A stretch of DNA of 64,000 nt, from positions 269,111 to 333,110 of the forward strand of contig CATOSZ010000002.1 in NCBI GenBank assembly GCA_951812805.1, read 5' to 3'. Under the pieces are notes generated by a model. The model searched no databases and was not told where the DNA came from. It saw only the letters and a program-made list of their open reading frames with translations. Shown piece by piece: positions 1 to 8,400 of the stretch. Position 1 is the stretch's first letter. Each line of letters starts with the position of its first letter. The stretch is from an uncultured Alphaproteobacteria bacterium. Its GTDB lineage: Bacteria > Pseudomonadota > Alphaproteobacteria > GCA-2731375. The position numbers and the translations under genes were made by a program.

Positions 1-482
1 GATCGCCTGGCCGAACAGGCGCCGTGCCTCCGTGTTGCCGTCCTTGGTGTACTGGTAGGCGAGCGAATTGGCCAGGTGATAGGTCTCCCAGACGTCGAGG
101 CTGCGCGCTTCCTTGCCGCGCGCTCGTTCCCGTTGGGCGGCGCCGATCTCCGGCTCGATCCGGGCGGCGAGCGTCTGGGTGATCTCGTCTTGCAGCTCGA
201 AGATGTCGTCGAGGTCGCGGTCGTAGCGTTCCGACCAGATCTGGTTGCCGTCCGTCGTTTCGGCCAGCTGGGCGGAGATACGGATCCGGTTGCCGCCCTT
301 GCGCACGCTGCCCTCCAGCACGAAGTCGGCGCCGAGATCGCGGCCGACCTCGCGCACGTCGACCGACTGGCCCTTGTAGACGAAGGTCGAATTACGCGCC
401 GAAACCAGAAGCGAGCGGTTCTTGGTCAGCGCCGTCATGATGTCCTCGGTCATGCCGTCGGCGAGGAACGCCTGCTCCGGCG
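1..482 (-). pseudogene. 5'-truncated TPR / cyclase-type protein (FlgO-like region), runs off left edge
   Basis: Reading the minus strand gives a segment typical of the middle of adenylate-cyclase-associated TPR proteins: PEQAFLADGMTEDIM, then SARNSTFVYKGQ, VLEGSVRKGGNRIRI and WSERYDRDLDDIF, followed by an alpha-helical TPR-like part. In the family this region follows an N-terminal cyclase or DNA-binding domain and normally begins with a conserved N(L/M)SGDPEQ motif. Here homology stops at PEQ near 482 and the frame meets a TGA at 508-510, so the N-terminal half is missing. A restart at the ATG ending at 453 is possible but would give only a fragment. The break coincides with the start of the plasmid-like repC segment. 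The C-terminus lies outside the window. Confidence 0.7.
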
Positions 483-601
483 CGCTTCTCCCATGTTCCT
501 CGTTTGTTCACGCATTTTGCTGTTTTGCGCCGGATTGAGAGGAACCGCTAACGCGGGAGCAACCTTTTGTCAATGGCCAATTTCAAGCAAACGTCACGCG
601 A

Positions 602-631
602 CAAAAGAAAAGGGGCCGCCGAAGCGACCCC
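602..631 (-). terminator. intrinsic terminator, minus strand, upstream of repC
   Basis: On the minus strand, GGGGTCGC-TTCG-GCGGCCCC (612-631) forms a strong stem with one mismatch and is followed directly by TTTTCTTTT (602-611). No protein gene reading in this direction ends here, so it most likely terminates a short minus-strand RNA transcribed across the repC leader. Confidence 0.65.
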
Positions 632-745
632 TAACGATGTCCTCGATAACCTCATCATTTGTCCGAACATTGGGTGCAGATTCCCGATGTCCACGATGCC
701 GTCAGCAAGTTCATCCTCCTCAACCAGAGTTAGAGGAAGATGTGC
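602..745 (-). ncRNA. candidate antisense (counter-transcribed) RNA in the repC leader
   Basis: In repABC-type replicons a small counter-transcribed RNA is made from the strand opposite repC in the leader just upstream of it, and it represses RepC synthesis. Here a minus-strand intrinsic terminator (602-631) lies about 190 bp upstream of the repC ATG at 821, with no protein gene to account for it. The 5' end given is a guess. No convincing -35/-10 pair could be assigned, so position and existence are inferred from the terminator and its context only. Confidence 0.35.
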
Positions 746-820
746 CCTCGGCGATTCCCTGTCAAGGGCAAATGCAAGGTTCCCGGAGATATCGCCCGGT
801 CCCGCCCCGGTCGATCAACC

Positions 821-1604
821 ATGCAACAGCACACCACTTCCAACACCAGCACAGTACAGTACAGCGTCCCTGGCTCGCCAACGAGAGCCTCAACCCGAGC
901 GGCGGCCGGGAACGCTCCCCGGTCCACAAGCAGGCCGAGAGGGGCGCGGAGAGCTTTCTCGGCCTGCCCGAGGGCATCAAGCGCTTCGAGATCCTCGCCG
1001 TCCTGCGCCGGGTCGGCCTCGAGGACGGCTGGACACGCGGCCTGATCAGCCACTACGAGCTGCTGCTCACCTACACCAGGGAGAGCGACTGGGCGCCGGG
1101 CGGACGACCCGTCGTCTGGCTCTCGGTGGAGAAGGCGGCCCAACAGCTCGGTATCTCCCCCCGCCAGGTCCGGCGCAACGAGCGGCGGATGATGGAACTG
1201 GGCGCCCTGGCCTTCCGTGATTCTCCCAACCACCGCCGCTTCGGGCGCCGCGACGGCGAGGGCCGGATCGTCGAGGCCTATGGCCTGGACCTCTCGCCCG
1301 CCGCCGCCCTGCTGCCCCGCCTGGCACGGCTGGAACAGACCCTGGTCCGGAACAGGGCCGAATGGCGCCGGCTCAAGCGGGAGATCGGCACGGCCCGCAA
1401 GGGCATCCGCGCCGCCATCGAATGGGCCCTCGAACACCAGCGCGTGAGCGACGAGATCGCCGAGACGCTCTGGCAGGGATTACAGGGCTTCGCAGAGCGG
1501 ATCCGCGCCGAAACACCCCTCGATGGCTTGCGTCAACGACTGGCCGAACTCCGCGCCTTCGACGCCCGTCTGTGGCGTCTGATCGGGGAAGATCGGCCCG
1601 TGGA
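821..1604 (+). pseudogene. repC: plasmid replication initiator RepC (RP-C family), frameshifted and 3'-truncated
   Basis: After the N-terminus, the frame carries a recognisable RP-C N-terminal winged-helix region: FLGLPEGIKRFEILAVL, then HYELLLTYTRESDW, GGRPVVWLSVEKAA, LGISPRQVRRNERRM, DSPNHRRFGRRD and EAYGLDLSPAAALLPRL. Such proteins bind the origin of alphaproteobacterial plasmids and chromids and start replication. Two lesions are visible. The start at 821 (MQQHTTSNTSTVQ) is in another frame; deleting one ACAGT unit of the tandem ACAGTACAGT at 851-860 restores one frame (TSTVQRPWLANES). At 1604 the coding sequence is cut by an IS21-family element and only IS-derived residues follow to a stop at 1665. 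The C-terminal part is not found in the window. The gene should be inactive. Confidence 0.75.
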
Positions 1605-1610
1605 TGCGCG

Positions 1611-1697
1611 TTTCGGAAAGTCCCGGACACCGATTACGGAAAGTCCTGGCCAGAGATTTCAGTAAGTCGCGGCCAGTGATTCCGGAAAGTCCCGGAC
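1611..1697 (+). repeat. multiple terminal repeats of IS21 type 1, left end (copy 1)
   Basis: Four tandem imperfect ~18-bp units are present: TTTCGGAAAGTCCCGGAC, TTACGGAAAGTCCTGGCC, TTTCAGTAAGTCGCGGCC and TTCCGGAAAGTCCCGGAC. IS21 elements carry such arrays as binding sites for the IstA transposase. The same array is at 23144-23230, and inverted units occur at the right end of the complete copy. Confidence 0.8.
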
Positions 1698-1776
1698 AGC
1701 ATCACGGGGCGATCTGAGTTCAGCTTTCGGGTGCGCCGTCTCGGCGTCTACCTCTTGGCTTTTGCCGGGAGGGGAC

Positions 1777-3330
1777 ATGCCCAGACGGAAGCAGACGAGA
1801 CGAACGACGGTGAGAGATGCACGAACGATCCTGCGGCTGACGCATGACCAAGGCCTCTCGGCGCGAGAGGTGGCGGAACGGCTGAAGGTCTCCAAGACGA
1901 CAGTGTCGACCTATTTGCTGCGGGCCCGCGAGGTCGGCCTTACCGCCTGGCCGCTGCCGGCGGAATACGAGGACGACGCGGTCCTGCAAGAGACGCTGTT
2001 CCGCCGCATGGGCCGGCCCCCGCGCGACAGGTGCGAGCCGCACTGGCCGACGGTCGCGGCCGAGCTGAAGCGCAAGGGGGTGACGCTGACCCTGCTCTGG
2101 CAGGAATACCGCGCCTCACATCCCGATGGCTACGGCTACACCTGGTTCTGCGAAGCCTTCACGGCGTTCAAGCGGCGCACCGGCGCCACCTGGCGCAACC
2201 GCCACGAGGCCGGTGCGGTCATGCAGACCGATTATGCCGGCCAGACGGTGGACATCGTCGACCCCGAGACCGGCGAGGTGCACGACGCGCAGATCTTCGT
2301 CGCCGTGCTGGGCGCTTCCTCGCTCACCTTCGCCACCGCCAGCCTGACCCAGCGCCTGCCCGACTGGGTCGCCGGACAATGCCGGGCGCTCGCCTACTTC
2401 GGCGGCGTGCCCAAGAGCATCGTCTGCGATAACCTCAAGGCCGGCGTCGCCAAGCCGCTCTGGTTCGAGCCGACCCTCAACCCGACCTTCGCCGCGCTCG
2501 CCGAGCACTACGACACCACCGTCCTGCCGACCCGGGTCCGCAAGCCGCGCGACAAGGCCAAGGTCGAAGTCGCCGTCCAGGTCGTCGAGCGCTGGATCCT
2601 GGCAAGACTGCGCAATACGCGCTTCTTCTCCCTCGACCAGCTCAACCGGGCGATCCGCGACCTCCTCGAGGAGCTCAACGAGCGGCCCATGCGCAACCTT
2701 GGAAAGAGCCGGCGCCAGATGTTCGAGGCCATCGAGCGCGAGGCCCTGGCACCCCTGCCGACGACGCCCTTCGAATATGCCGAATGGAAGACCGCCAAGG
2801 TCCATTCCGACTATCACGTCGACGTCGAGCGCAGCTTCTACTCCGTGCCGCACGGCCTGATCGGCCGCAAGGTCCAAGTCCGGCTCACTCACCGCACGGT
2901 CGAGATCTTCCACAACCACAAGCGCGTCGCCAGCCATCTCCGCCGCTCACCGCATGGCGGCCATGCCACGATCCCGGCCCACATGCCCAAGGCGCACCAG
3001 CGCTATGCCGAGCGAACGCCACAAAGCCTGATCGACCAGGCCAGCCGCATCGGCCCCAACGCCGCCCTCCTGGTCGAGCGGATGATCCGCGATCGGCCCC
3101 ATCCCGAGCAAGGCTATCGCAGCGCCATGGGCGTCTTGTCGCTCGCCCGCCGATACGAACCGGAACGCGTCGAGGCCGCCTGCGCACGCGCGCTCACCAT
3201 CAACACGACCAGCTACTCATCGCTCGCCGCCATCCTCAAGTCCGGCCTCGATCGCACACGCCCCGAGCGCGAACCGCTTCTGCCGCTGCCGCCACACACC
3301 AACATCCGCGGCCCCGGCTACTACCGATAA
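1777..3330 (+). CDS. istA: IS21-family transposase IstA (type 1, copy 1)
   Basis: This is a 517-residue IS21 transposase. An N-terminal helix-turn-helix ([20 protein letters not shown]) is followed by an rve-type DDE core with Asp in [13 protein letters not shown], Asp in [10 protein letters not shown] and Glu in [15 protein letters not shown], then a C-terminal DNA-binding part. The ATG at 1777 is preceded by GGGAGGGG, a good ribosome-binding site. istB starts 17 nt downstream. The protein is intact, but its element lacks istB and a right end, so it could act only in trans on the complete copy at 23138-25762. Confidence 0.93.
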   Translation: MPRRKQTRRTTVRDARTILRLTHDQGLSAREVAERLKVSKTTVSTYLLRAREVGLTAWPLPAEYEDDAVLQETLFRRMGRPPRDRCEPHWPTVAAELKRKGVTLTLLWQEYRASHPDGYGYTWFCEAFTAFKRRTGATWRNRHEAGAVMQTDYAGQTVDIVDPETGEVHDAQIFVAVLGASSLTFATASLTQRLPDWVAGQCRALAYFGGVPKSIVCDNLKAGVAKPLWFEPTLNPTFAALAEHYDTTVLPTRVRKPRDKAKVEVAVQVVERWILARLRNTRFFSLDQLNRAIRDLLEELNERPMRNLGKSRRQMFEAIEREALAPLPTTPFEYAEWKTAKVHSDYHVDVERSFYSVPHGLIGRKVQVRLTHRTVEIFHNHKRVASHLRRSPHGGHATIPAHMPKAHQRYAERTPQSLIDQASRIGPNAALLVERMIRDRPHPEQGYRSAMGVLSLARRYEPERVEAACARALTINTTSYSSLAAILKSGLDRTRPEREPLLPLPPHTNIRGPGYYR

Positions 3331-3347
3331 CCAGGAGAAGACACCTC

Positions 3348-3439
3348 ATGCTGACACACCCGACCCTCGACCAGATGCAGGCCCTCGGCTTCAAGGGCAT
3401 GGCAGAGGCTTACCGCGACATGGCCGAGCGAGGCCAATC
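3348..3439 (+). pseudogene. istB: istB 5' remnant (IS21 type 1, copy 1)
   Basis: The first about 30 codons of IstB ([15 protein letters not shown] onward) match the complete istB at 24881, then are interrupted after CCAATC at 3439 by the right end of IS21 copy A. The ATPase Walker region is lost, so the gene is inactive. Confidence 0.93.
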
Positions 3440-3512
3440 TGTCAATCAGCATTTAATTCTGACCCCCTATCGGCGTGCAAAATTGACCCCCCCCCTCCCT
3501 TGCTTCGACGGA

Positions 3513-3619
3513 GGTTGTCCCGGTAGTCCACGGGAGGGCCCCGCGCGGCTTCGTGTAGCGCTTTGCGTTACGCGGAGCGAAGCCGCGTGGGAGGGGCCTG
3601 TGGGCCCACCGGGACAACC
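3513..3619. repeat. long imperfect hairpin in IS21 type 2 passenger (copy A)
   Basis: Outer arms GGTTGTCCCGGT (3513-3524) and ACCGGGACAACC (3608-3619) are perfect complements. An inner CGCGGCTTCG / CGAAGCCGCG pair continues the same fold, with a loop of about 24 nt. The identical structure is in copy B at 18574-18680. Its role is unknown; it could be a structured RNA, a recombination site or a cruciform. Confidence 0.7.
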
Positions 3620-3683
3620 GGGCCGGCGGCGGAACGTGGGGATCAGGTGGGGTTCTTGAAGTGGCAATGAGCTTTTGAAGTAG

Positions 3684-3984
3684 TGTCCAGACTGTTCTGC
3701 AAGTTTGTCATGGCTGCCGATGAGGGCCACCGGCATGCCTGGCGCGGAGATTTCGATTGCTCGGAGCGCCAGGCATGCCGAGCCGCCGTCAGGCGGCTTT
3801 CTGGATGCGTTCGCTTTTGCTCTCCTTGAGATGGATCATGTTGAGCTAGCGGTTGGCATCCAGCCAGTCCTCATGGATTTCGATCGCGAGAGCCCGGACC
3901 AGCCGGAGGCAGCTCATCCACCCCATCGGCCCGGACTTGTGCCCCAGCTACGAAACCCCTTTTGCAGAACAATCTGTACAGGAC
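3684..3984 (-). pseudogene. IS256-family (mutator) transposase relic inside IS21 copy A
   Basis: This is the mirror image of 18209-18510 in copy B. On the minus strand 3926-3789 it encodes CLRLVRALAIEIHEDWLDAN, a stop codon, then LNMIHLKESKSERIQKAA and a stop, which resembles the C-terminal tail of IS256-family transposases. Short flanking sequences containing TGTTCTGCAA in inverted orientation look like the remaining IS ends. The catalytic part is gone. Confidence 0.6.
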
Positions 3985-4012
3985 CCGTTTTGATTTGCCC
4001 GCCTTTGCGATG

Positions 4013-4061
4013 AAAGCCCCCAGGCTGATTGGCTCCATATAGCGGATCAGCCTGGGGCTTT
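4013..4061 (-). terminator. hairpin terminator downstream of istB (copy A)
   Basis: AAGCCCCCAGGCTGAT pairs with ATCAGCCTGGGGCTT (one bulged base) around a ~15-nt loop, just beyond the istB stop codon at 4075. The T-run is short, so termination may be weak or bidirectional. The same structure is at 18133-18180 in copy B. Confidence 0.5.
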
Positions 4062-4074
4062 GCTTACAGGGCGG

Positions 4075-4806
4075 CTACTTTTGTCGTCGCTGTTTGCTTT
4101 GTGCGAAGCGGTAAGACATGTTGCCTGTTTCGATGATTGCGCAGTGATGCGTTACACGATCCAGCAACGCGGTTGTCATTTTTGCATCTCCGAAGACGGA
4201 GACCCATTCCCCGAACTCCAGATTGGTGGTGATGATGACGCTGGTCTTCTCATAGAGTTTGCTGATCAGGTGGAACAAGAGCGCACCGCCGGATTTGGGG
4301 AATGGGATATAGCCCAGTTCGTCGATGATGACGCAATCCATGGCCGTCAGTTGCCGGATGATCTTGCCGGCGTTGCCTTCGGCCTGTTCCTTGATCAGCG
4401 CATTGATCAGATCGACGGCGTTGAAGAAACGGACCTTCTTTCCCTGATTGATCAACAGCGTCCCCAGAGCAATGGCGATGTGGGTTTTGCCCGTACCGGT
4501 TCCGCCCACCAGAATGAGGTTGTGGGCCTCCTGGGTGAACTGCCCTGAGCAGAAGGGGTCGATTTGCGCTTGGGTGACGGCGGCTAGGCCGTAATCGAAA
4601 GTGGCGAAGTCCTTATGGTGGGGGAACTTCGAGGCCCGCATTTGGTGCTGGATAGAGCGCACCCGGCGCTCTACAGTCTCGGCGTCGATCAGTTGCTTTA
4701 TCGCAGTGGTCAGACTTGGCGGCTTGCGCGCGGCCAGCAAAGCTTCGGCGCAAGCCGCCATTCCATACAGCCTCAGGGCGATCAGTTGGTCTATCAAAGC
4801 TTTCAT
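4075..4806 (-). CDS. istB: IS21-family helper ATPase IstB (type 2, copy A)
   Basis: This 243-residue AAA+ ATPase assists IstA in target capture. Walker A is [15 protein letters not shown] and Walker B is [12 protein letters not shown]. The start ATG overlaps the istA stop (ATGA), the usual translational coupling of istA-istB. It appears identical to the copy at 17387-18118, and both look intact. Confidence 0.94.
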   Translation of the reverse strand: MKALIDQLIALRLYGMAACAEALLAARKPPSLTTAIKQLIDAETVERRVRSIQHQMRASKFPHHKDFATFDYGLAAVTQAQIDPFCSGQFTQEAHNLILVGGTGTGKTHIAIALGTLLINQGKKVRFFNAVDLINALIKEQAEGNAGKIIRQLTAMDCVIIDELGYIPFPKSGGALLFHLISKLYEKTSVIITTNLEFGEWVSVFGDAKMTTALLDRVTHHCAIIETGNMSYRFAQSKQRRQK

Positions 4807-6302
4807 GCGACGGCCTCCCCGGCAACGCACAGCGTCTCATAGCGCTTGCAGTCCGCTTCGGGCCGCAAGGTCAGTTGCGGATAGGCGTGGCTCTCGCCCC
4901 ATGGCGCGATGACCGGCTCCACCAGTTGGTTGATCAGATTGATGATGGCCGGAAGGCGCAGCGTGTTCTGCTCCACGGCCAGTTCACAGGCTATCTCGAC
5001 CACCTCGATCCCGTGATCCTGGGCCAGCAGGAGCAGATCGACAAACTCCCGGTCCCCGCCTTTGCCGGCCATGTAATGCGCCCTGACCCGGTGCATCGCC
5101 TCAGGCAATTGCCAACCCACAAAGGGCGCGCCATCTCTCAGCGCGCCGGGCTTGCGGTCGAGTAGGGGCAGGTAATGCCAGGGCTCGAAATAGCTGGCGT
5201 TGCGGGTAAAGCGGCGCTTGTGCTCGGCAATCACATTCTGCCCTGACACAACCACGATCCGGTCCGCATAGGCGCGCAGAGAGACAAGCTCCCCGGCGAA
5301 CCGGGAGGGGACGCTATAGCGATTGGTGGCATATTGGACCAGACAGGTAGAGCGGACACGAGCGGCCTTCTCAACATAGCCGTCAAAAGCCCGGCCCAGG
5401 GGACGCAGTTCGGCGCACTCGTCTGCGAACACGTCCGAGATCTTGCGATCCGATTGTTCGGGGTGGGCGCGATTCGCCAATTCCTCGCAGCGCAGACGCA
5501 ACCAGCCGTTCAGCGCATCCAGATCGTCAAAGGCGGGCTTGGGCGCAAACAGCTGTCCCCGCAGGAACCCAACCTGGTTCTCAATCTGACCCTTCTCCCA
5601 CCCCGCCGCGGGTGTGCAAGCAACCGGTTCCATCACATAGTGGTTCATCAACGCCAGAAAGCGCGGATGGAACACACGGTCCTTAGAGCGCGAAACATAG
5701 GTTACCATCGTCTTGGGGTTGTCGATGATCACCCGGCGCGGTACGCCGCCATAGAAAGACATCGCCCGTGCAAAGGCGTCCAGCACCATCTCCTGAGATT
5801 CGCTGGGATAGGCAACAACAAAGGGCTTGCGGCTATGACATAGGCGGAAGTGGGCAACCTTTACCTTCTGCTCGACACCGCCCAGGACAGCGTATTCCGT
5901 GCTCCAGTCAAACTGGAGCGCGTCACCTGCCGTAAAGTGCAACGGAATGAACGCATCCCCCGATCCGGCGCCAGAACGCTTCAGGTCGCGGACAAACCTC
6001 TGAACCGTCGAGTAGGATCCGCTATAGCCTTCCGACACAAGCTGCTCATAAAGCTTCTTGGCCGTCCGGCGCTCACGGCGCGGGCGCCCCAGGTCCTGCT
6101 CAAAGAGCGCCCGAAGCCGGCTGGCGAAGCCATCGCTAAGCTTACGCCGGACGGGTGAAACGCGCCGCTGATAGCTCGGTGGATCGCCGTCCTTCAGATA
6201 CTTCTTAATCGTGTTCCGCGACAAACCAGTCTGACGAGATACAGATCGGATACTCCGACCCTCCCGTAATATCCAACGTCGGATCTTCAATACGCTTTCC
6301 AT
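4803..6302 (-). CDS. istA: IS21-family transposase IstA (type 2, copy A)
   Basis: This is a 499-residue transposase when started at the ATG ending at 6302. It has an N-terminal helix-turn-helix ([20 protein letters not shown]) and a DDE core with Asp in [12 protein letters not shown], Asp in [12 protein letters not shown] and Glu in [12 protein letters not shown]. An upstream GTG at 6329 would add nine residues. The IS630 insertion lies upstream of the gene, between it and the left terminal repeat, so the protein is intact but its promoter region is separated from the IS end. Confidence 0.94.
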   Translation of the reverse strand: MESVLKIRRWILREGRSIRSVSRQTGLSRNTIKKYLKDGDPPSYQRRVSPVRRKLSDGFASRLRALFEQDLGRPRRERRTAKKLYEQLVSEGYSGSYSTVQRFVRDLKRSGAGSGDAFIPLHFTAGDALQFDWSTEYAVLGGVEQKVKVAHFRLCHSRKPFVVAYPSESQEMVLDAFARAMSFYGGVPRRVIIDNPKTMVTYVSRSKDRVFHPRFLALMNHYVMEPVACTPAAGWEKGQIENQVGFLRGQLFAPKPAFDDLDALNGWLRLRCEELANRAHPEQSDRKISDVFADECAELRPLGRAFDGYVEKAARVRSTCLVQYATNRYSVPSRFAGELVSLRAYADRIVVVSGQNVIAEHKRRFTRNASYFEPWHYLPLLDRKPGALRDGAPFVGWQLPEAMHRVRAHYMAGKGGDREFVDLLLLAQDHGIEVVEIACELAVEQNTLRLPAIINLINQLVEPVIAPWGESHAYPQLTLRPEADCKRYETLCVAGEAVA

Positions 6303-6370
6303 CAATACCACCTGCTCTTTCCTCCGCACTGTTCCGTGCGGATGCTAGCGTTCCAGGTGGGTCAATTCTT

Positions 6371-7540
6371 ATACCAATCGACAATGATCAGAACCCGATG
6401 GCCCATGATCTTCGTCCGATGGATTTGATTCTGTCCGGCTGTGCGATGAGGTTGTTCCAGGCCTTGCAGCAATGATCGGTGATGTCGTCCTGGTCTTCGA
6501 AGACGATGTCGGAGAGCCAGTTGTTTCGGATGTACTGCCAGACGTTCTCGGCAGGATTGAGTTCGGGCGATCTCGGCGGCAGCGGCAGGAGGGTTATGTT
6601 GGCCGGGACGTCGAGCCGTTTCGTGGTGTGCCAGCCGGCCCGGTCGAGCAGCATCAAGGCATGGGCTCCGGGTTGAACCTGGACGGAGATTTCCTCCAGA
6701 TGCTGCTGCATGGCGGCGGTGTTGCAGCGTTGCTGGACGATGGCGGCGCCGGTGCCGCGCTCGGGGCAGATGGCGCCGAAGATATAGGCCGACTTGGTGC
6801 GCTGATCGTGCGGGGTGCGTGGCCGTGTGCCGCGCCGGGCCCAGCGCCGGGCATGCTTGTTCTTCTGTCCGACGCGGGTTTCATCCTGCCACCAGATCTC
6901 TATCCCGGTGCCGTCGGGGAGTGCTTTGCGAGCCCGCGCGACCAGCTCGGGGAATTTTTTTTGAAGTCCTCGATCACCCCCGGCTCCTGGGCGTGATGGC
7001 GCGGCCGCATCGTCATCCTGGCGAAGCCCATCGCCTTCAGCTCCCGGCTCACCGTCCGCTGGTCGAGCGTGATCGCGAAGCTCTCGCCGATCCAGTCGAC
7101 CAGATCCGCTAGCCGCCAGCGCATGACGCCGTCGCGCGCCGGATCCGGTCCCGCTTCCACCCGGGCCGCCAAGGCGTCCCGTTGCGCCGGGTCCAGTTTC
7201 TTCGCCGCGCCCGGCGCCTTGCGGTCGATCAGGCCGGCCGGGCCCTCCGCGTTGAAACGCAGCACCCAGTCACGGATCACCTGAAGGCCGACGTCCCCCG
7301 TCCGCGCGGCCTCCGTCCGACTCCCGCCCTCGTAGATCACAGCAAGCGAAAGCAAGCGCCGGATCTGTTTAGCATCCCTCGATCCCTTGGCCAGACGTCG
7401 CAACGCCGCCGCATCGAAATCCTCGCGCAAGGCAATACCCCGACCCATGGTGATCCCCCTCTTCCGAATCACCACAATTGAGTCAGAAATCAGCCAGCAA
7501 GGGAATCCAACCGCGAGTTGACATCAATGTCGACTGGTAT
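6371..7540 (-). mobile_element. IS630-family element nested in the left end of IS21 copy A
   Basis: The termini are inverted repeats ATACCAATCGACAATGAT and, from the other end, ATACCAGTCGACATTGAT. Copy B gives the uninterrupted target, GCGGTAAGAATTG (15815-15832 region), so the insertion point at a TA step can be read directly: flanks are AATTCTT on one side and TACCGCTC on the other. IS630 elements target TA. The exact one-base boundary is ambiguous. Confidence 0.9.
6388..7448 (-). CDS. IS630-family transposase, two overlapping frames joined at an A8 run
   Basis: Frame 1 (7448 down to a stop at 6900) encodes the helix-turn-helix half, ending in DFKKN. At the minus-strand run of eight A residues (6955-6962), a -1 shift gives FKKKFPELVARARKAL and continues to a stop at 6388. 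The second half holds the DDE residues: Asp in WWQDETRVGQ, Asp in MLLDRAGWH and Glu in ELNPAENVWQYI. The fused product would be about 353 residues, the normal family size. This is either programmed -1 frameshifting at a slippery A-run or a loss-of-function length change; the intact downstream frame favours the former. The ATG at 7448 follows GGGGATC. Confidence 0.85.
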
Positions 7541-7589
7541 TACCGCTCATAACCCACCAAAGTGGGTCAGTTTTGCATGCCGATTCACA

Positions 7590-8400
7590 GGCCTATTGGA
7601 TAGAAAGTTGGAATCGTCAAGAACAGCACGTGCAACGTTGGAGCGTTGGCTGGCTGCAAGATTCCTGGCCCCGCGCGATGAAGGACGCCTGCCCGGGCCT
7701 GGAGCTCCCGGCGGATCTCCCAATCAACGAAAAACAGACCTCGCTGTTCATGACCCGGCTGCGCAAGCAGGACCCGGACGCGCCGATCCGTAACTTCCCC
7801 GGCTCGTACGACAGCATGACCCCTGGCGGGATCGGCGTCGCCAACGCCCGCAAGATGGGCCGGCTGCCGTTTCCCGCCGAGGAGCTGCGCCGGTGGTTGG
7901 CCGAGAACCGGGGCCAGATCGTCACCCGCAACGATGGGCTGCGTTATGTGCTCTCTCACGATCCGAACGCCGACGAGCTCTGGCGGCTCGGCGCCAATAG
8001 CGAGATCGACGAGGTCTGGAAAGCGAAGCTCACCCACGACGGCAAGGTGATCACCTGGAGCCCCGGCGGGCTGTTCGCGAAGCCTCACCGGCATCTGATC
8101 GGCTACGCCCTGGCGATGTATCCGACCGGCCAACGTCACCCGGCCTATATCCTGAGCGACGGGCTCGCCGAGTCACAACAGCCGATCGTGTTGTCGCCGT
8201 GGGGCCGTCCGGAGACCTTGCGTCTCGCGGCCGACGGCGGTTTCACCGGCGCCGCGCCGGACGGGCGCGCCGTCGCCGGGCGCTGGTGGTGGAGCCGGGG
8301 GGAGCTCAACCTCCGCTTCGAGGGCGAGGCGGAGACCCTGCTGATCGGCTGGCGCGACCTGTACGAGCGCCTGCGACAGGCCCGGGCGAAGGGGCGGTAA
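7590..8400 (+). CDS. unknown protein, first gene of pilus operon fragment, 5' end cut by IS21 copy A
   Basis: About 269 residues remain. The only start codons in frame at the 5' side (7573) lie in the IS terminal repeat, so the native N-terminus is lost; native sequence begins AYWIESWNRQEQHVQRW. No membrane segment, signal peptide or recognised motif was seen. The C-terminal half is rich in Trp and Arg (RWWWSRGELNLRFEGE). Its stop codon overlaps the pilP start (TAATG), so it belongs to the pilus operon. In R64-type operons the gene before pilP is pilO, but resemblance to PilO was not recognised. Confidence 0.6.

Larger units (their letters stand above)
1605..3439 (+). mobile_element. IS21-family element, type 1, copy 1 (right part missing)
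   Basis: The left end begins TGCGCGTTTCGGAAAG at 1605 and the segment to 3439 matches 23138-24972 (constant offset 21533) wherever the two were compared. It carries a complete istA and only the first 92 nt of istB before it is cut by the right end of a type 2 IS21 element at 3440. The right end of this copy, and therefore its target duplication, is absent from the window. It is inserted in repC. Confidence 0.92.
3440..7589 (-). mobile_element. IS21-family element, type 2, copy A (inverted; split by IS630)
   Basis: The element reads on the minus strand: left end TGTGAATCGGCATGC at 7589, istA, istB, a ~600-bp non-coding passenger, and right end TGTCAATCAGCATTT at 3440. It mirrors copy B (15775-18749) apart from the 1170-bp IS630 insertion at 6371-7540 and a 4-nt extra TCCC beside the C-tract near 3490. 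The flanks (AGGCCAATC outside, GGCCTATTGG inside) show no target duplication, so the insertion has been rearranged since it happened. Confidence 0.92.

Noticed and set aside
76..820. Plus-strand extension of the repC frame up to position 76
   Set aside because: This part is antisense to the truncated TPR/cyclase gene and has no RepC similarity; the frame is open only by chance.
1611..1697. CRISPR-like short repeats
   Set aside because: The ~18-bp units are adjacent without spacers, lie at an IS end and recur at the other IS21 copy; they are transposase-binding repeats.
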